Notes under the pieces: generated by a model | The model's database searches: none | Seen by the model: only the letters and a program-made list of their open reading frames with translations | Told to the model about the DNA's origin: nothing | Made by a program: the position numbers and the translations under genes | Origin: Ettlia oleoabundans | Lineage: Eukaryota; Chlorophyta; Chlorophyceae; Chlamydomonadales | Reading direction: 5' to 3' | Assembly (NCBI GenBank): GCA_019693395.1 | Contig: JAAMXP010000389.1 | Span: 1-37,416 of the forward strand | DNA length: 37,416 bases | Shown: in pieces, positions 1 to 12,300 of the stretch | How positions within the stretch are numbered: the stretch's first letter is position 1 | Layout of the letters: each line of letters opens with the position of its first letter

Positions 1-24
1 CGCCCCCTTCCCTCGCACTGTGCA

Positions 25-506
25 GGCGTGATCACGTGCGCGTGCTGCAGAAGCTGGGTGAGCTGCCGTTTGTGCCCACAGAGCGATTCCGGGTGCAGCT
101 GTGCGCATCAGGTGGGTGGCTGGGAGCTGGCTGGGGTGGAGTGCAGCACTAGGTGGGAACTGTAAAAGGCAGAGGCAGCGCCAGTTGCTGAGCTGCCTGT
201 AGCGTGCAGCAAGAGCAAGTGCCAGCGCATGCTGCATTAACTGTCAAGCCCTTTCCTGACGCTGTCCTCACACTTACCACGGCCTGTGTTTCCCCTCCCT
301 GTCACCCGCCTGCAGCCGTCAACTCGCTGCACCCGGCTGTGGCTGACCGGCTGCCCGCCGTGCTGCTGGCTGCCGCCACATCTTTGGCTGCTGGGGGCAA
401 GCGTGAGAAGCTGCAGACCCTGGTGGCATACGCGGCGGCTGTGCCCAACCGCATCTCACAGGCCGTCTACCAGCAGCTCAACCAGCTGCAGGCGGGGGTG
501 GCCTAA
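25..506 (+). CDS. C-terminal exons of an unrecognised protein (5' end outside window)
   Basis: Two exons are visible, 25-111 and 316-506. The first follows a GTGCAG acceptor at the window edge and ends at a GTGGGT donor. The second follows CCTGCAG and ends with TAA at 504-506. They join in phase 1 and give about 92 residues, starting RDHVRVLQKLGELPF and ending NQLQAGVA. The segment is predicted helical, with alternating Ala/Leu-rich and charged stretches resembling helical repeat proteins. I do not recognise the family, and no catalytic motif is visible. The start and most of the protein lie upstream of the window. Both exons fit one continuous frame, so the reading is solid although the function is unknown. 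The gene converges with the minus-strand methyltransferase gene, leaving 292 bases between the two stop codons. Confidence 0.7.
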
Positions 507-696
507 CCACAGGCCTAACCTTGGCTGATTAATTGATACAACGCCATCCCAACTCAACTGTGTTACCTTGCTCTGCGCAACTTACCTTAACTCACCGCCA
601 GAAGCGAGGAAGAATGCGTCAGGAGAGTTGGCAAGCAAGCAGCAAGCCGAGTTGTGCAGCAGGCCGCCGCGCTTCTCATTGCACCCATGGTTTTGT

Positions 697-701
697 TGCA
701 T
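697..701 (-). terminator. TGTAA poly(A) signal for the RsmE gene
   Basis: On the minus strand this reads TGTAA, about 100 bases past the TGA of the methyltransferase gene. TGTAA (UGUAA) is the usual polyadenylation signal of green algae. The assignment is by position and motif only. Confidence 0.5.
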
Positions 702-798
702 TACATGGTCACTCCTTTGATGTGATGCACTACCGTCGTCCGCAATATCACAGGCCTATTCACAGATGTTTGGAGAAATACAGTTATGGCCACAAGCT

Positions 799-2379
799 TC
801 AGTGGCAATGCAGCCTGACAAAGGAAAGCATGGCAAGGGCAGCTGTCTCGGCACGCAGGCGCAGAGGGCCCAGCCCCACCGGCTGAGCCCCAGCCGCAAC
901 AAGCTCCTCCAACTCCTCCTGCGTGAAATCCCCCTCTGGCCCTACGCACAGTATGCCGCTTGGTGTGCCTGTGTCCCCCGGCTGGCTTGCTGGCTGCATC
1001 TGCCTCAGCTGCAGTTGATCCACCACAGTGTGCAGCGGCGCCGCCCCGGCAACGCCCACCAGAGCCGCGTCTGAGCCTCGTATGCGCTGGCACATGTGTT
1101 GCAGGGTGGTTGGGCGTGAGATGGGCATGGCGTGGGCACGTAGGCATTGCTTCATAGCGGCAGCCGCCACACGCTCCCACCGCCATTCCCTCCCGCTGCC
1201 TGCCCCTTCCTCTCCGTTATCATCCGCCTGGCTGCTGCCACCTGTAAGGCGCCAGCAGGGGGGTGCGTGTGGTGTGTAAATGCAATGGCAGGTACATGCA
1301 CCCCTCCTCCTGGCATGCTGTTGCTTAGCCGTCCACACAGGCAGCTGCAGCGCACCTCTTCGCCTGCCCGGCTGCTTGCCGCCGCGACGAGCTGTGGGTC
1401 CGCCATCGTTTGTGCTGCTGGTTCCAATGGTGGGGGATCGGTGTGTGATGAGCGGAGTGAAGGCTGCCGCCCCCAGTTCTGCACACTTCTCCACCAGCCA
1501 GTCAGACCTGCCCCCTTTGAGGGAGCCGCAGGCGCAGGCTACCTCCCATTGCCAGCCGCTGCGGGGCACCTGCCAGGCACAGGGGGTGGCTGGGTGCTGG
1601 TGGGATGGTTGCAGGCCCAGGGTCTTGAGGAGTCCAGCACAAGCGGGTTGCTGGCTGATGGCGGTTAAGACAGGTTCTGTGTGGTGGGAGGGCCTACTAG
1701 GCGCAGTGGAAGAACGGTGTGGAAACAGGTCGCTCACTGCTCACGTTGGGCACAGCCCCGCTGCTTTGCTTCGCAAGAGACGCTAGCCCAGGCGCCTGTC
1801 CCATTGCCGCCCCCTACAACCGCCCCGGCTCTGCCGCTGCCGCTCACCTGCTGTGGGGCATCCAGCAACTGCACCACCGCCGCCGCCCTGTCCACTGCTG
1901 TGAATTCAGCCAGAGCCACCCATCCTGTGCCGTCACAGAGCTCAAGTGAGTCTCCCTGGCGCAGGCGCAGCGTCTTGGTGGCGTGGCGCGCCTCTTCTGG
2001 AGGCAACCGCAGCATCGCGCCTTGGGAGGCAATTGCCAGGCTGGCTGGGATGTAAAACCGTGGGGGCTGTGAGGTGGATGCCAGCTGCAATCAAGGTCCA
2101 TGGTGAGTGGGCGATGGGAGCATGAGGGAAAGGGTGAGGGTGCCGCTGTCATGCTTTCTTGCAGGTCTGTGGCTTGGTCGAAATGCGGCTGGTGGTGGCG
2201 GCGGCAGGCTGCCAGGCGTTGAGCTGCGTCTCGGAAGCGCCCTCAAAAATTGCTCAGTACAAGCGACTCACCCCTTTGCCAGCGCTGCCCAGCGAGGCTG
2301 CCGAGGTGCTGAGCGCAAGGCATGGAAGTGCCCGAACTCTCCCAGCAGCGACGGCTATGGGATGCATCCATGAAGCCAT
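799..2379 (-). CDS. rsmE: RsmE-type 16S rRNA (uracil-1498-N3)-methyltransferase, organelle-targeted
   Basis: The product would methylate N3 of the uridine equivalent to U1498 of small-subunit rRNA, using S-adenosylmethionine, in chloroplast or mitochondrial ribosomes. Four exons are 2379-2272, 2084-1848, 1569-1356 and 1241-799. All junctions are phase-consistent, with the first donor GTGAGT, and give 333 residues ending in TGA. Residues 1-36 (MASWMHPIAVAAGRVRAL...) form an Arg/Ala/Ser-rich targeting-like peptide. The PUA-like N-domain follows (PPRFYIPASL, then EEARHATKTLRLRQGD). Then come KGGRSDWLVEKCAELGAAAF and THRS, and the C-terminal SPOUT knot GPEGDF...LGPLRLRAETAAL. The family usually has GPEGGF; the Asp is a mild deviation. 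The last intron is short and in frame, so its exact borders are less certain. Targeting is inferred; the family assignment is strong. Confidence 0.93.
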
Positions 2380-3029
2380 TGTATATGGTATACGTATGAA
2401 CGTGATGTTGTCAATGTCGAAACCAACAAGGACGATAGGGAGTGCAGCGCATGGGTACAGCGAGCCGTACAGCCCACCTCTTTAGCCCTCCTCTGAGACC
2501 TCCGCTAGCCTCTCGGCCTCCCCTCCTGCTCTCACTACGCTGCGCATCTTCTACCCCATTCTTAACCTCTCCTCTTCTACTACTGCTTCTCGCTGCTTGT
2601 CGCTCACCGCGCTGGGCGGCCTCCAGGACTTGTATGGCAAATAGTCGCTGCGACTCTCGCCACATAGTCTGGTAGCACCTCATACCAGAACTGCGGCAAG
2701 CTAGCAGGTAAGAGGCAGCCAAACCCTGCCGCGCGCCGGTGCGGAGCTCCTCGCCGCTGATTGCACCGCTTCGCCAGCACTGAACCCTCGCCCGTGGTCA
2801 AGGACGTGTCTAGCGTTGCAAATGATCCTCGGGCTGGAGTTATTGGGCAGCCTGTTGGGGTGTCCGCCCGCTCTAGGCCCCCCTGCTCGCAGCAGCCTCC
2901 AATGCCGCGGACTGGTCTAGTCCGCAGGTGAAGGGGTTGTGCGTGCGCACAGTCGGCTCTAGGGGCCTACCCGCATCCCTCCCTGCGGTATACTGATCGC
3001 CTGGCGCGCCGCTATCCCCGCAGGTGTTT
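2380..3029. promoter_or_regulatory. Divergent intergenic region between rsmE and the Gln-rich gene
   Basis: About 650 bases separate the two divergent start codons. The stretch 2465-2600 is strongly pyrimidine-rich on the plus strand. A good acceptor (CCCCGCAG, ending at 3023) sits seven bases before the downstream ATG, so a 5'UTR intron or a short upstream coding exon is possible. I see no convincing ORF with conserved features and no clear TATA box. Confidence 0.4.
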
Positions 3030-6000
3030 ATGCTCTCCTCGGCAGCGGCGCAACCGCCGCCCGGGGCTGCCCCGCAGCAGGGCCTCCTGTCAGGCAGCGG
3101 CGCCGCCGGCGGCGCCGACACCCTGGCTGCCCAGCTCAGCGGCTTTGCGCGCACCGCAAGCAGCAACGGCCTCATGCCACAACAGCCTCCCCAAACGTCG
3201 CTGCAGCTGCAGCAGGAGCTCCTGGGCGGCCCATCTACGGGTCCCAGCCCCGCTGGCTCTCTGTCCAACACACCTAGGACCCTGAGCAACGGGCTGGGGC
3301 ACGCACCGCCGGGGATGCATGCTCCTGACGTTGGAAAGGGCTGGTCCAGCTTGGACGGCATGCCGCGCCCCAACTGGCAGCAGTTGGGCGCCCCGGGGTC
3401 CAATCCTTCGGATGCCATCCTGGGCCAGCAGGGCGGCAGCGCCTTTGGTGGCGCAGGCGCCAACATACAGCGCCCCCCTTCCGCCGGCCCCTCCAACCCC
3501 CTCTCATCCAGCTTTGATGGTGGCGGCCTCTCCCGCGGCAGCTTGGCGCCCTCACCCAACCCCCTGGCTGGCCTGCCGAGCCACCTGCAGCTGCCAGGGC
3601 AGCAGCAGGCACGTATGTCTCCTGCGCCCCACTCAAACGGCCTGCACAGCAATGCCACGCAGCACCAGCTGCTGCAGCACCACCTGGCCCAGCAACAGCA
3701 GCAGCAGCAGCAGCAGCAGCGTGTGCAAGGCCTGCAGCACCAGGGCAGCTATGGCCAGAATCCACAGCATTCGCAGGCGACTTCGCTGGCAAACCTGCAG
3801 GCGGCAGCGCAGGCGGCGCACGCGGCGCAGACCGCCGCCATACGCCAGCAGGCGCTGCTGCGCAATGTGAGCGGGCTGCCTGTGTGCGCGCTGGCTCTCA
3901 ACACCTGCATGAACAGCTCGAGTTTGCATGCATCCAACTTTGGTGCCGTGCTCCTCTGCATTTGAGAGTGCGTTGGTTGTGCCTGCTGTATTGTAGCGTC
4001 GCCCTCTGGGCAGTACCTGTCTGCCTTGCGCAGCAAGCTTCAACCTGCCTTGCCACCTGTGCCTGTTGCACCTTGCTCTCCCGCCATGCAGGCGCTACAG
4101 GGCCAGCAGCAGCCCAACCTGGGCGGCCTGTCCAGCCAGAATGCGGCTCTGCTGCAGCAAGCGCTGTTCCAGCAGCAGCAGCAGCAGAACGCGGCACTGA
4201 TCCAGCAGCAGCAGCAAAGCCTGCTGAACCAGGCAAACGCTCTGAGCCGCGCTGCGCAGGGCCTTAGCGCAGCGCAGCAGAACCAGCTGCTGCAGGGTCA
4301 ACTGAACAACCTGGCTCTGCAGCAGCAGCTCAACCTGAACCAGGCGGCCGCTGCTGCTGCTGGCATGCGCCAAGGCCTGGGAGGCAGCGGCGGCATCAAC
4401 CCGGCGCTGGCTGCCGCTCTGCTGGGTGGCGGCAACGCCGCTGCCGGGCTGCAGGCGCTCCAGCAGGCCCAGGGGCTGCAGAACCAGGCCCAGGCTCAGG
4501 CTCAGCAGCAGCTGCTGCTCAGCCAGGCGCTGCGCGCCAATGGGCTGCAGGCCGCGGGTCTGGGCCAGCGCCCGCCTGCCCAGCTTCAGAGCGAGGCGCT
4601 GATTGCCATGCAGCGACAGCAGGCGGCCCTGCAGGCTCAGGGTGCGTGCCGCTAGTGTTGCTGCTGTCGTGGTTCACTAGACCTGCTGGGCCGGCCGTCT
4701 ACATGCTGTTGCTGTGCTGGGAGCCTGCGCTGCAATTCCCACATATCTTGTGTGACAGTACATACATGTCCAGCCTACCCCCCCGCGCGCGCACACACAC
4801 ACACACAAAAGAACCCACTCACCCACCCACCCACCCACCGTCCTTGCTGTAGGTCTGAGGCTGCCGCAGCACGGTGGCGGTGGTGTTGCCGGCACAGGAC
4901 TGAGCACTGAGCAGTTGCTGCAGCTGCAACAGCTGGGGTTGCTGAACAAGCCCGCCCCGTCCCCGTCTCCTCCTGCCACCGGCTCTATGACGGCGCAGCA
5001 GCAGGCGGCGCTGCTGAGCGCTCTGCAGACGGGCGGGCAGAACAAGCTGGCCGCCACATCTGCTGGCATGCACCTGCCTCAGCAGCAGCAGCGGCCCACG
5101 GGACCCCCCGGGCTGGCCAACGGCGCCTCTTTCTTGGGCAACCAGCAGGCCACAATGCGGGCACCCACTGGCCCACAGCCCGGAGGGCACAACCAGCTGC
5201 AGCAGGCCAGCCTCCTGGCAGCGCTGGGTGGCCAGCGCCCGCCCCTGCCTCCTCAGCAGCAGGCGGCAGCGCGCTCTCCAGCTGGCCCGGGCGCCTCACT
5301 GGCGGGGCTGGCGGCGCGTCCCGGCGATGGTCAGAACGACCCCATCCAGACCCTGCAGGACATTGGCAAGACCCTGGCACAGCTGAGCATCACAGTGGAG
5401 GCAGCCGTCAACGCCGGGCTGCTGGGAGGGCTCAGTGCATCGGGTGAGCCACACCCCCGCACCCCACCCACACTGCACCTGCCACCTGCCATGCCGCCTT
5501 GGACTGTCGACAGTGATTCTTGTTGTTGCATTACAAACAACCCACATGTCATCAGGCTGCCCGTTGGGCCGCGCTGTTCCTTACCCTCCCTTGTCCTCTG
5601 GGCTTGCTGTTTTGTTTGCCCGCCCCGCTGCGCTTTATTGCCAACTACAACTACCCTGGACGCTTGCTCCCTGCAGATGTGAAGATTGTGGCGGAGGCAC
5701 ACCGAGCCGAGATGGAGGGTGGCCGCGCTGGCACGCCAGGTGGGCTGCCCTGCACTGCTGACATGCTGCGATAAATGTAGCTTGCTTGCATGCTGGCAGC
5801 CTGCAGCAGGACTTGCCTCAGGAGGTTGCCGTCTTGTCACCAGGTGTCTTAGGTGCACTTTGCCGGCTTGTAAATGCCCAGCGCCTTCCAGCCACTCAGC
5901 TGCTGACTGCCAGTGCTGCCTTTGCCTCACGTCCCTGCCCCTGCAGGCCCACAGGCGGGTGGCATCACCCCACCCATTCCCATAGGAGGCCCAGCACCCA

Positions 6001-7447
6001 CCATGTCTGCCCCAGCCTCCCTTGGTGCCCCCACACCTCCTGGCGCCGCCTCTCCAGCCAACTCCCAAGCCTCTGCAGCTGCTGCGGCTGCCGCTGCCGC
6101 GCTGGGTGGCATGGGCCTGGGCGGCGCTGCTCGTGCCGCCACCGCTGGCTCCATGCGTGCTGCTTCTGATCGTGCCAGCAGCGGTGCTGGAGAGGAGGAG
6201 GACGACTTCCCGCTGGACAAGGAGGAGCCCAGCACCCACAAGTTGGCCATCGGTGCGTGAAGCTGATGCTGCACCTGCATTGGCTGGCAGCCTCCTTCCT
6301 GCCTGCATGCACAGTCTAGCAGTGTATGTTGCGCACGTGTATGTCTTTGCAGGTAGTGCCGGCTTCGCCCTCGCTCGGCCCTGGGTTCACACCCCCTGAG
6401 CCGTTGCATGTCCTCGGAAGTTGCTTGATGTTGGCCATTGTGGGCTGTCCCATGCCCCACCATCTCTCTGACTGCACGCCTCGCCATCATCTTCCCTTCA
6501 TCTCGCTAATCCCTGCAGACGAGGCAGCGCTCAAGGCCAAGGTTGAGCAGATGGCGGCGCAGTTTGACGCCAGCCAGTACGGCTTCTTTGGCGGAGCGGT
6601 GGTGGCGGAGGACGAGGGTGTCCTGCTGTCTGAGCTCGAGGTAGAGGCCGAGGGGCAGGCGGCCGCTGACAGCGCCTTGAATGAGAGCACCAATGCCGGT
6701 GCACAGGCCAAGTGAGTTCAGCAGTTGATGGCTGAGCTTGGGAGCACGCGTATGGGATGCAGGGATGCACGCAGAGCTGGTTGGTGCTTGACTCTGACAC
6801 TCTGCAAGGAGCGCAACCGCCAGCTCATTCCTGCCTGCCTGCCTGCCCGCTAGTGTGTCGACCATGTACACTTGGTTTTAAGGTGTCCAACCATCAAAGC
6901 GCTCCTGCGCTGCGCTGTGGGGGGTACTTGTTGCAGGACTGATCCCAGTGCAGAGGTTGAGGGTGAGGCTGGGGGCGACTCTTACCACCTCTGGCACAAC
7001 TCCCTGCTGCCTGATGAGCTGGATGCCAAGCTCACACTGGGCGCAGGCGAGGCAGGTGGCCGCGCCAGCGCACAGCCTGCCGCCCCCACCGGTGCTGGGC
7101 AGCATCAGCCTGCTGGCGACATTGCCTCTCTGTGGGGCAATGCCCAGGTGGGTTGTGGGGCGTGGCTAGCTGCATGCCTGCGTATGATGTCCACCACGGG
7201 CTGGCTGGCTGGCTGCCTGGTGCTAGGCTGACTACCTTGTCACCACATGTGTAGCAGGCATGCCTCTGAGGGACACTTACAGCCACGTTTAGTTGACTGT
7301 GCTTATAACACCTCTTAAAAGCCTGTGCAGTTGCAATTAAGCGAGCCCCCCAACCCCCAACCCCAACCCCGCCGCTGTGTGCAGGGTGACCGCAATGACC
7401 CCTTCGGAAGCTACCTGGCGGGCCTGCGCCTGGGCACAGGCTTTTGA
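3030..7447 (+). CDS. Gln/Ala-rich low-complexity protein with PAT1-like FDASQYGFFG motif
   Basis: Eight exons (3030-3866, 4092-4641, 4853-5443, 5677-5739, 5947-6252, 6519-6711, 6937-7147, 7385-7447) join without a phase error into 937 residues. The first 500 residues are Gln-, Ala-, Pro- and Ser-rich, with pure Gln runs. A less biased block follows (PIQTLQDIGKTLAQLSITVE, then VKIVAEAHRAEME). After it comes an acidic stretch, EEEDDFPLDKEEP. Near the C-terminus is QFDASQYGFFGG followed by acidic residues, recalling the FDASQYAFFG motif near the N-terminus of plant PAT1 decapping activators. The large helical PAT1 domain is absent. The protein ends NDPFGSYLAGLRLGTGF. A link to mRNA decay or P-bodies is inference from one short motif. 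The ATG at 3030 lies just after an acceptor, so an upstream exon is possible. Confidence 0.82.
3690..3720 (+). repeat. CAG trinucleotide run (poly-Gln)
   Basis: A nearly pure CAG array encodes about ten consecutive Gln residues inside the first exon of the Gln-rich gene. Shorter CAG runs recur at 4170-4220. Such arrays are length-polymorphic. Confidence 0.9.
4793..4839 (+). repeat. Intronic AC and ACCC microsatellites
   Basis: An (AC)n run at 4793-4806 is followed by repeated ACCC units at about 4816-4838. Both lie in the intron 4642-4852, directly before its acceptor. They are simple sequence repeats that may double as the pyrimidine-rich tract. Confidence 0.9.
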
Positions 7448-7977
7448 ACAAAGGCTGAAGCAGGCTCCCGTGCGGGCCGCTGGCACACAGCATGCGCACC
7501 CTCATCGCTTTGATGTGCGACTGCTGAGGCTTGCCAAAGGGCCTGAGTTGCCTTCACACTAAACCACTTGTGTACCTATTGCCTGTTTGCATTCGCTGAT
7601 GGCAGCATTGCTGGCCCCCACAAGACACCCCACCGCACTCCACCTGTCCACCTGTCCACTCGTCTTTCTTTCAGAAATAGCTGTTAGCCAGTAGAGTCGT
7701 TCCTTCCCCACCCCGTCCCACCAATTTGTCATCATTCTGCCAGTTTGTCTGCAGCTATGAATAGGCTGGCTGTTTCATGCGTGCACCCGGGTGCAGGTGG
7801 GTCGCCCTACCACTGCCCCCTGCACGCCGTGTACCGCACCCTCAACCCAGTTCCTTTTTGTTTGCACTTAGCTGCGACTGCGCATGCGCTGTGCAGCCCC
7901 CATTTTTTTCTGCTCCGATTTGTGCGCGCGGGTGCAGCACTAAGTCGCGCCTGCCGCGTCCCCGCCCCGCGCCCCCC

Positions 7978-7979
7978 NN
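7978..7979. other. Assembly gap (NN)
   Basis: Two ambiguous bases inside a C-rich run. They show that the underlying assembly has unresolved positions, which matters when judging the frameshifts and in-frame stops elsewhere in the window. Confidence 0.99.
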
Positions 7980-9176
7980 CCTACTTACCCTACCCACACC
8001 GCGCTGTTTTCCACGGTTCTGCCCTCCGCGCTATTGTTCTGTACCCCTTTGATAGTTTAGGTGGAATGCTGGGTGGAGGTGGCAGCATGCATGCTTGTAT
8101 GCGTGTATGCTGCCCCCACCACCACCGGGCGTGGTGCCGCGGTGGCTCGCGCTGCTTGCTGCCCCGCCTTTGTATGCCTCTCTCCCTGTCCCCCACCCTT
8201 CCTCTTTTCGCACTTAAGGCAGCTTCTGAACCTGCTGGCTCCCTTCCCTATCAATTCTTTGATTCACGCACTACACTTGCCGGATCCATCACACCATGTC
8301 TCCAGTTGCCTGCTCGCTGGTGCATCGTGGCGGCCAGCGCATGTGCCCGCCACGTGCCCGATACATGTGCACCCATCCCCCCTGGCACCACCCCCTTGTG
8401 CCCCACTGCTTGCTCTCCCGCCAAGCCGGGCCCAGCGCATAGGCACCGCCATGCCGCTGCTCGTGCACCCCACACCTCATGTCCATAAAATCCCGGAGGC
8501 AGCGCTGACCAGCCTGTACCCAACCCACCCTCAGGGATTCCCACCGCCGCTCTGTTCCCATTCTCCACACCCACCCTAAAACCCCTCTCTCCCGATCCAC
8601 GATCCCATTCCTCTGGGGGCTGGGATGTGCGCGGGACCACCCGTCCGTCCCGCTATGTCCCGCCCCGTTTTGGCCCTCCTCCCTCTCCATGTTTTCGCAT
8701 GTGACCTGAACCCTTCCTTGGTCGTGTCTTGCGCTGCTTTGATTCCCAAACAACCAAGCACTTGTCGTCTATTCCCTCCTCTCTGCGCAATTCCCACGTA
8801 TGTTCTCTGACAGTGCAACCAGTTTTGTCTTGCATGCACTCCCTTGCTGCCTGCACATACACACAACACAAAAAAGCAAAAAAAACAAAAATGCTCCTTG
8901 CTCCGTCGTCCTCGTTTTTCTCGCTAGCTCCCCCGTTTCAGAAGCGCCCTGCATGCCGCTCACCCGGCCCAGTGCACGTCTGCCAAATGAATGTGAATGG
9001 CTTCCCCGTATCCAACGCCAAAACTTTCCTCCAAGCTTTTTCCCTGCGGCGCCCATGCAGCCCGCAGGGCCTGTGCGCTTTGTCTGCTGCGATTGTGACT
9101 GTGATATGTCTAGACAGGTCGGGAACCACCCACCCACCACGTGTGTTGCCATACCACCACTTTGTCCGTTGCTGAG

Positions 9177-9181
9177 TGTAA
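9177..9181 (+). terminator. TGTAA poly(A) signal
   Basis: TGTAA followed by AACAGACC lies in the convergent space between the Gln-rich gene and the transporter gene. It is the best candidate for the 3' end of the plus-strand transcript. Confidence 0.45.
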
Positions 9182-9349
9182 TAACAGACCAAACAGAGTA
9201 GGCACAGGGAAAGCATGTTGGGAGAGGGGAGGGTGCCAGCTCAGGTCTGTGGCCAGCACAACAGGGCAGAGTGACAGTGAAGGGTGCAAGGTTGCGCTAG
9301 GTTGTGGGGTGGGGTGTGGTAGAGCTGTCTGGCTGGGTTGGTGGCCCGG

Positions 9350-12300
9350 TTACGAGGGGCCCTCATCATCCGCCTCCTGTGCAACCAGCACATACGCCCC
9401 CCCGCTACCCCCTCCACTACCACCCGGTCTACTCCTGCTGCTGCGGCTGCGGTTGGCCAGGTAAGCGTAGGCCGTCCACCCTGCAGCCTCCACGCCTGCC
9501 GCCGCTGACAGAATGAGCAGCAGCTGGGGCAAGGAGAGGTGCAGCACGTCGAATGCGGCGCCTGCGGGGGCGGAAGGAACAGGCAGCAGGCAGGCATGAG
9601 GGTGGTGGGTGGGCAGGTGATGTGAGGTTGCAGGGCGTAAGACTGCGCGTCATCACAGCAGGGCCAAGTGCCTGTGCCTGGCCCTGGGGCTGTGGGTGAA
9701 AGCGGAATTGGGCAGTGTAATCCAGGGGTGCAATGCCACCACGCCCCGCCCCATGGCATGCGCACCTCCAAACAAGCTGCTGACTGTCTCCGTCTGCATG
9801 GAAGAGGGAGCAACAGCGGGCAGCAAGTGGTGGTAGAGGCAAGGGATGCGCAAGTGCAAACAAAGGCTGAACAGGTGCTGGTCTAGTCTGTTACCCCCTG
9901 CTGGAAACTGCACAACTGCAACAAACACTCGTATTTTTTCTTCCCTGCACACAAAAGCAGGCTGCTAATGCACGCCATGCTCGAGTTCACTGAATTGGGC
10001 CCCTGATATTTTGTGGCTGCCACTCACGATTGTGAACATCGCGGACTCAATAGCTGCATGCAGGGACACAGCGCGCACAGCAGAGCAGCAGCATTGGAGC
10101 AGTGACGAGTAGCGCAGGGAACCTGACAGCAGGCTGCCAGCGGGGCAACCAAATCGTAGTGCAAGACGGCCAGCACCCCGGTCGTCATTCAACTGCCACC
10201 AGTCACCTGCAATGCCACCTGCCCCTGCTTTCTAGCCCGCCTTGTCTTACCCTACCCCTGTGCTGCCCCACCCGCCTGCGCATCCACCCACCCGACATCC
10301 TGCCCAGCAGCTCATTTGGCACCCTCTGCTGCATGAGGAGCGTGGAGTAGACCCACAGAGTGGCGCTGCCTGCAGGTAACAGCGGGTGCAGCAGCAGACA
10401 CATGCGGGGCTGTGGGTGCAAGGCCGTAGCCGCAGTACCAGAGGGGGCGCCATTAAGAGAGAGCTAACAAGTAGGAACCGCCGCTGCGGGCTCCGCCACC
10501 AAATCAATGGCCTGCTGCCTCAGTCAACTGCCAACTGAGTGCCCCACCACCACCCAACAGCTCACTCAACCACAACACCGCCCCCAGCAGAAGCAGAGCT
10601 TAATCACCCCCACGCACTCGCAACCCGGCCCCACCCACCAGCTCACCCATGGCTCGCACAAATGTTGAGATGAGCAGCACGACTATGTTTGGCGCCAGCA
10701 GCATCAACAGCAGCCCCGCAAAGAAGAGGAGGTAGGAGGCAGCCACGCCCCATCGCAGGGCTGGGGGCTGCGGCGGCACAAAGCGGTTCATCAGGATGGG
10801 ACCCACAAAGCAGCCCAGCCCCACTGCACAAGGGAGGAGAGCAGTGCGCGAGCACAAGATGCATGAGAATTGGGGGCCAGGACGTAGTGGCTTGGGAGGT
10901 ACACCCGACAGAGGCGTGCGGAGGAGAAACACTCTGGATGTTGCCAGCAGAGGTGCTCTAGTATAATGGCAGCGCAGGGCTTAGGGCGGCGAGCAAGCTG
11001 CGACTTGGTTTTCAGGCAGCATGCATGCGGCGAGTCAGAGCCGCAGGAGTGGGGCCTTGCCTGTGGCAAAGATGAGGCCCAGAGTGGTGCTGGCGTCTCC
11101 CAGCCACTGCATGGCGCTCATCTCTGAGAAGTAAACGTTGAGCAGGTCCACAGCCCCCCACACCAGAGCCGCCGCACACTTCATCAGCACAAGCGCCGCC
11201 ACATCGGTGTTCTCGCGGCTGCTCACGTAGCACCACCCTTCCTTCAACGCCCGCACACCCTCAGCTACAGCCGAGGCGGCCGCGGCCAGCAGGGCACCGC
11301 CCCTGCCACGGCTGGGGCTGCCGCCGCTTCCCCTGCTGCTACCAACCGGCGCCGCTGCATGCTGCCCAGCACCACTGCCCAGGCCAAGCGGCTGGCCTTC
11401 CTCATGTGCAGCCACCGCCACCACTGCCCCCTCCTCCGCACCTTCCTCCTCCACCTCTGTCTGGACCCCAGCCAAGGCGGGCAGCTCCACCTGCCTCAGG
11501 CTGCGCTCCTTCCTCAACTGCCTGGTGCCGGCATCCGGTGCCCCCAGTGAGGTAGGCAGCTGCATGGCGCACCAGGCTGCTACCAGGTACGTGCACGAGT
11601 CCTGGCAGGCAGAAGCAGCGGGGAGGAGGAGGCAGAACATGGTGATGCAACACCACACTCAGACAGGCATGGCTGGGCAGCTTGACAAGGAGCAGTGCTG
11701 CCTGCGTCTGCCCAGGCCAGCAGATCCTGGCCACTCAGAACCGACACTACAGGCGTTCTACAACCGCCTCTGGCTTCACAGGCTTGCTGCAGCAGCACCC
11801 ACGAGACGTGCCATCTGCCCTGCTGAGCTGCGCCCACAGGTCCTGATCCTGATCTGCAACTGCAACTGCCGTCCGCTGGCGGCACTCACCACCAGGAAGC
11901 ATGCCTGCTGGCCCAGGCGGGAGGCCACCACCCCGCCCAGGGAGGCCCCCACCGCGCCGGTGATGCTCCAGGCAAACGAGTCGATGGTGGTGGCCAGGTG
12001 CAGGTCGTGCGGCGGCACCACCACCGGCACCAGCGCCTTGCGAGCTGCACCAAGGGTTGGACAGACAGCATGCGGTCCCAAAGCCTTAGTGGGAGATGCC
12101 AGGGGCCGGAGCCTCTGTCAAGACTTGCTGTGCAGCCTTTTGCTTCCGCCTAAGATCCGGCCTCCACCCCAACACCCGATGCATGTTACCCCACCACCCA
12201 CCACCCACCCACCTGGCTCGTAGAAAGCGGCGGCTGAGAACTGCAGCGTGAGCAGCACGTAGAGCAGGGGTGCCTGGGAGGGGTGCTGTACCAGCGCCAG

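Larger units (their letters stand above)
7448..9181 (+). other. Geneless 1.7 kb, probable long 3'UTR of the Gln-rich gene
   Basis: No reading frame here shows family features or a phase-consistent exon chain. The composition is C/T-rich with many short open stretches that look accidental. An A-rich patch lies at 8865-8890. The only TGTAA I found in the stretch is at 9177-9181, which suggests one long 3'UTR. Two unresolved bases at 7978-7979 mark an assembly gap whose true size may not be two. A small noncoding RNA cannot be excluded by eye. Confidence 0.45.

Noticed and set aside
5331..6308. 325-codon minus-strand open frame
   Set aside because: It overlaps three plus-strand exons and their introns; the content is that of a shadow frame.
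7745..8488. 247-codon plus-strand frame across the N gap
   Set aside because: It spans the unresolved bases, has no motif, and lies in the apparent 3'UTR.
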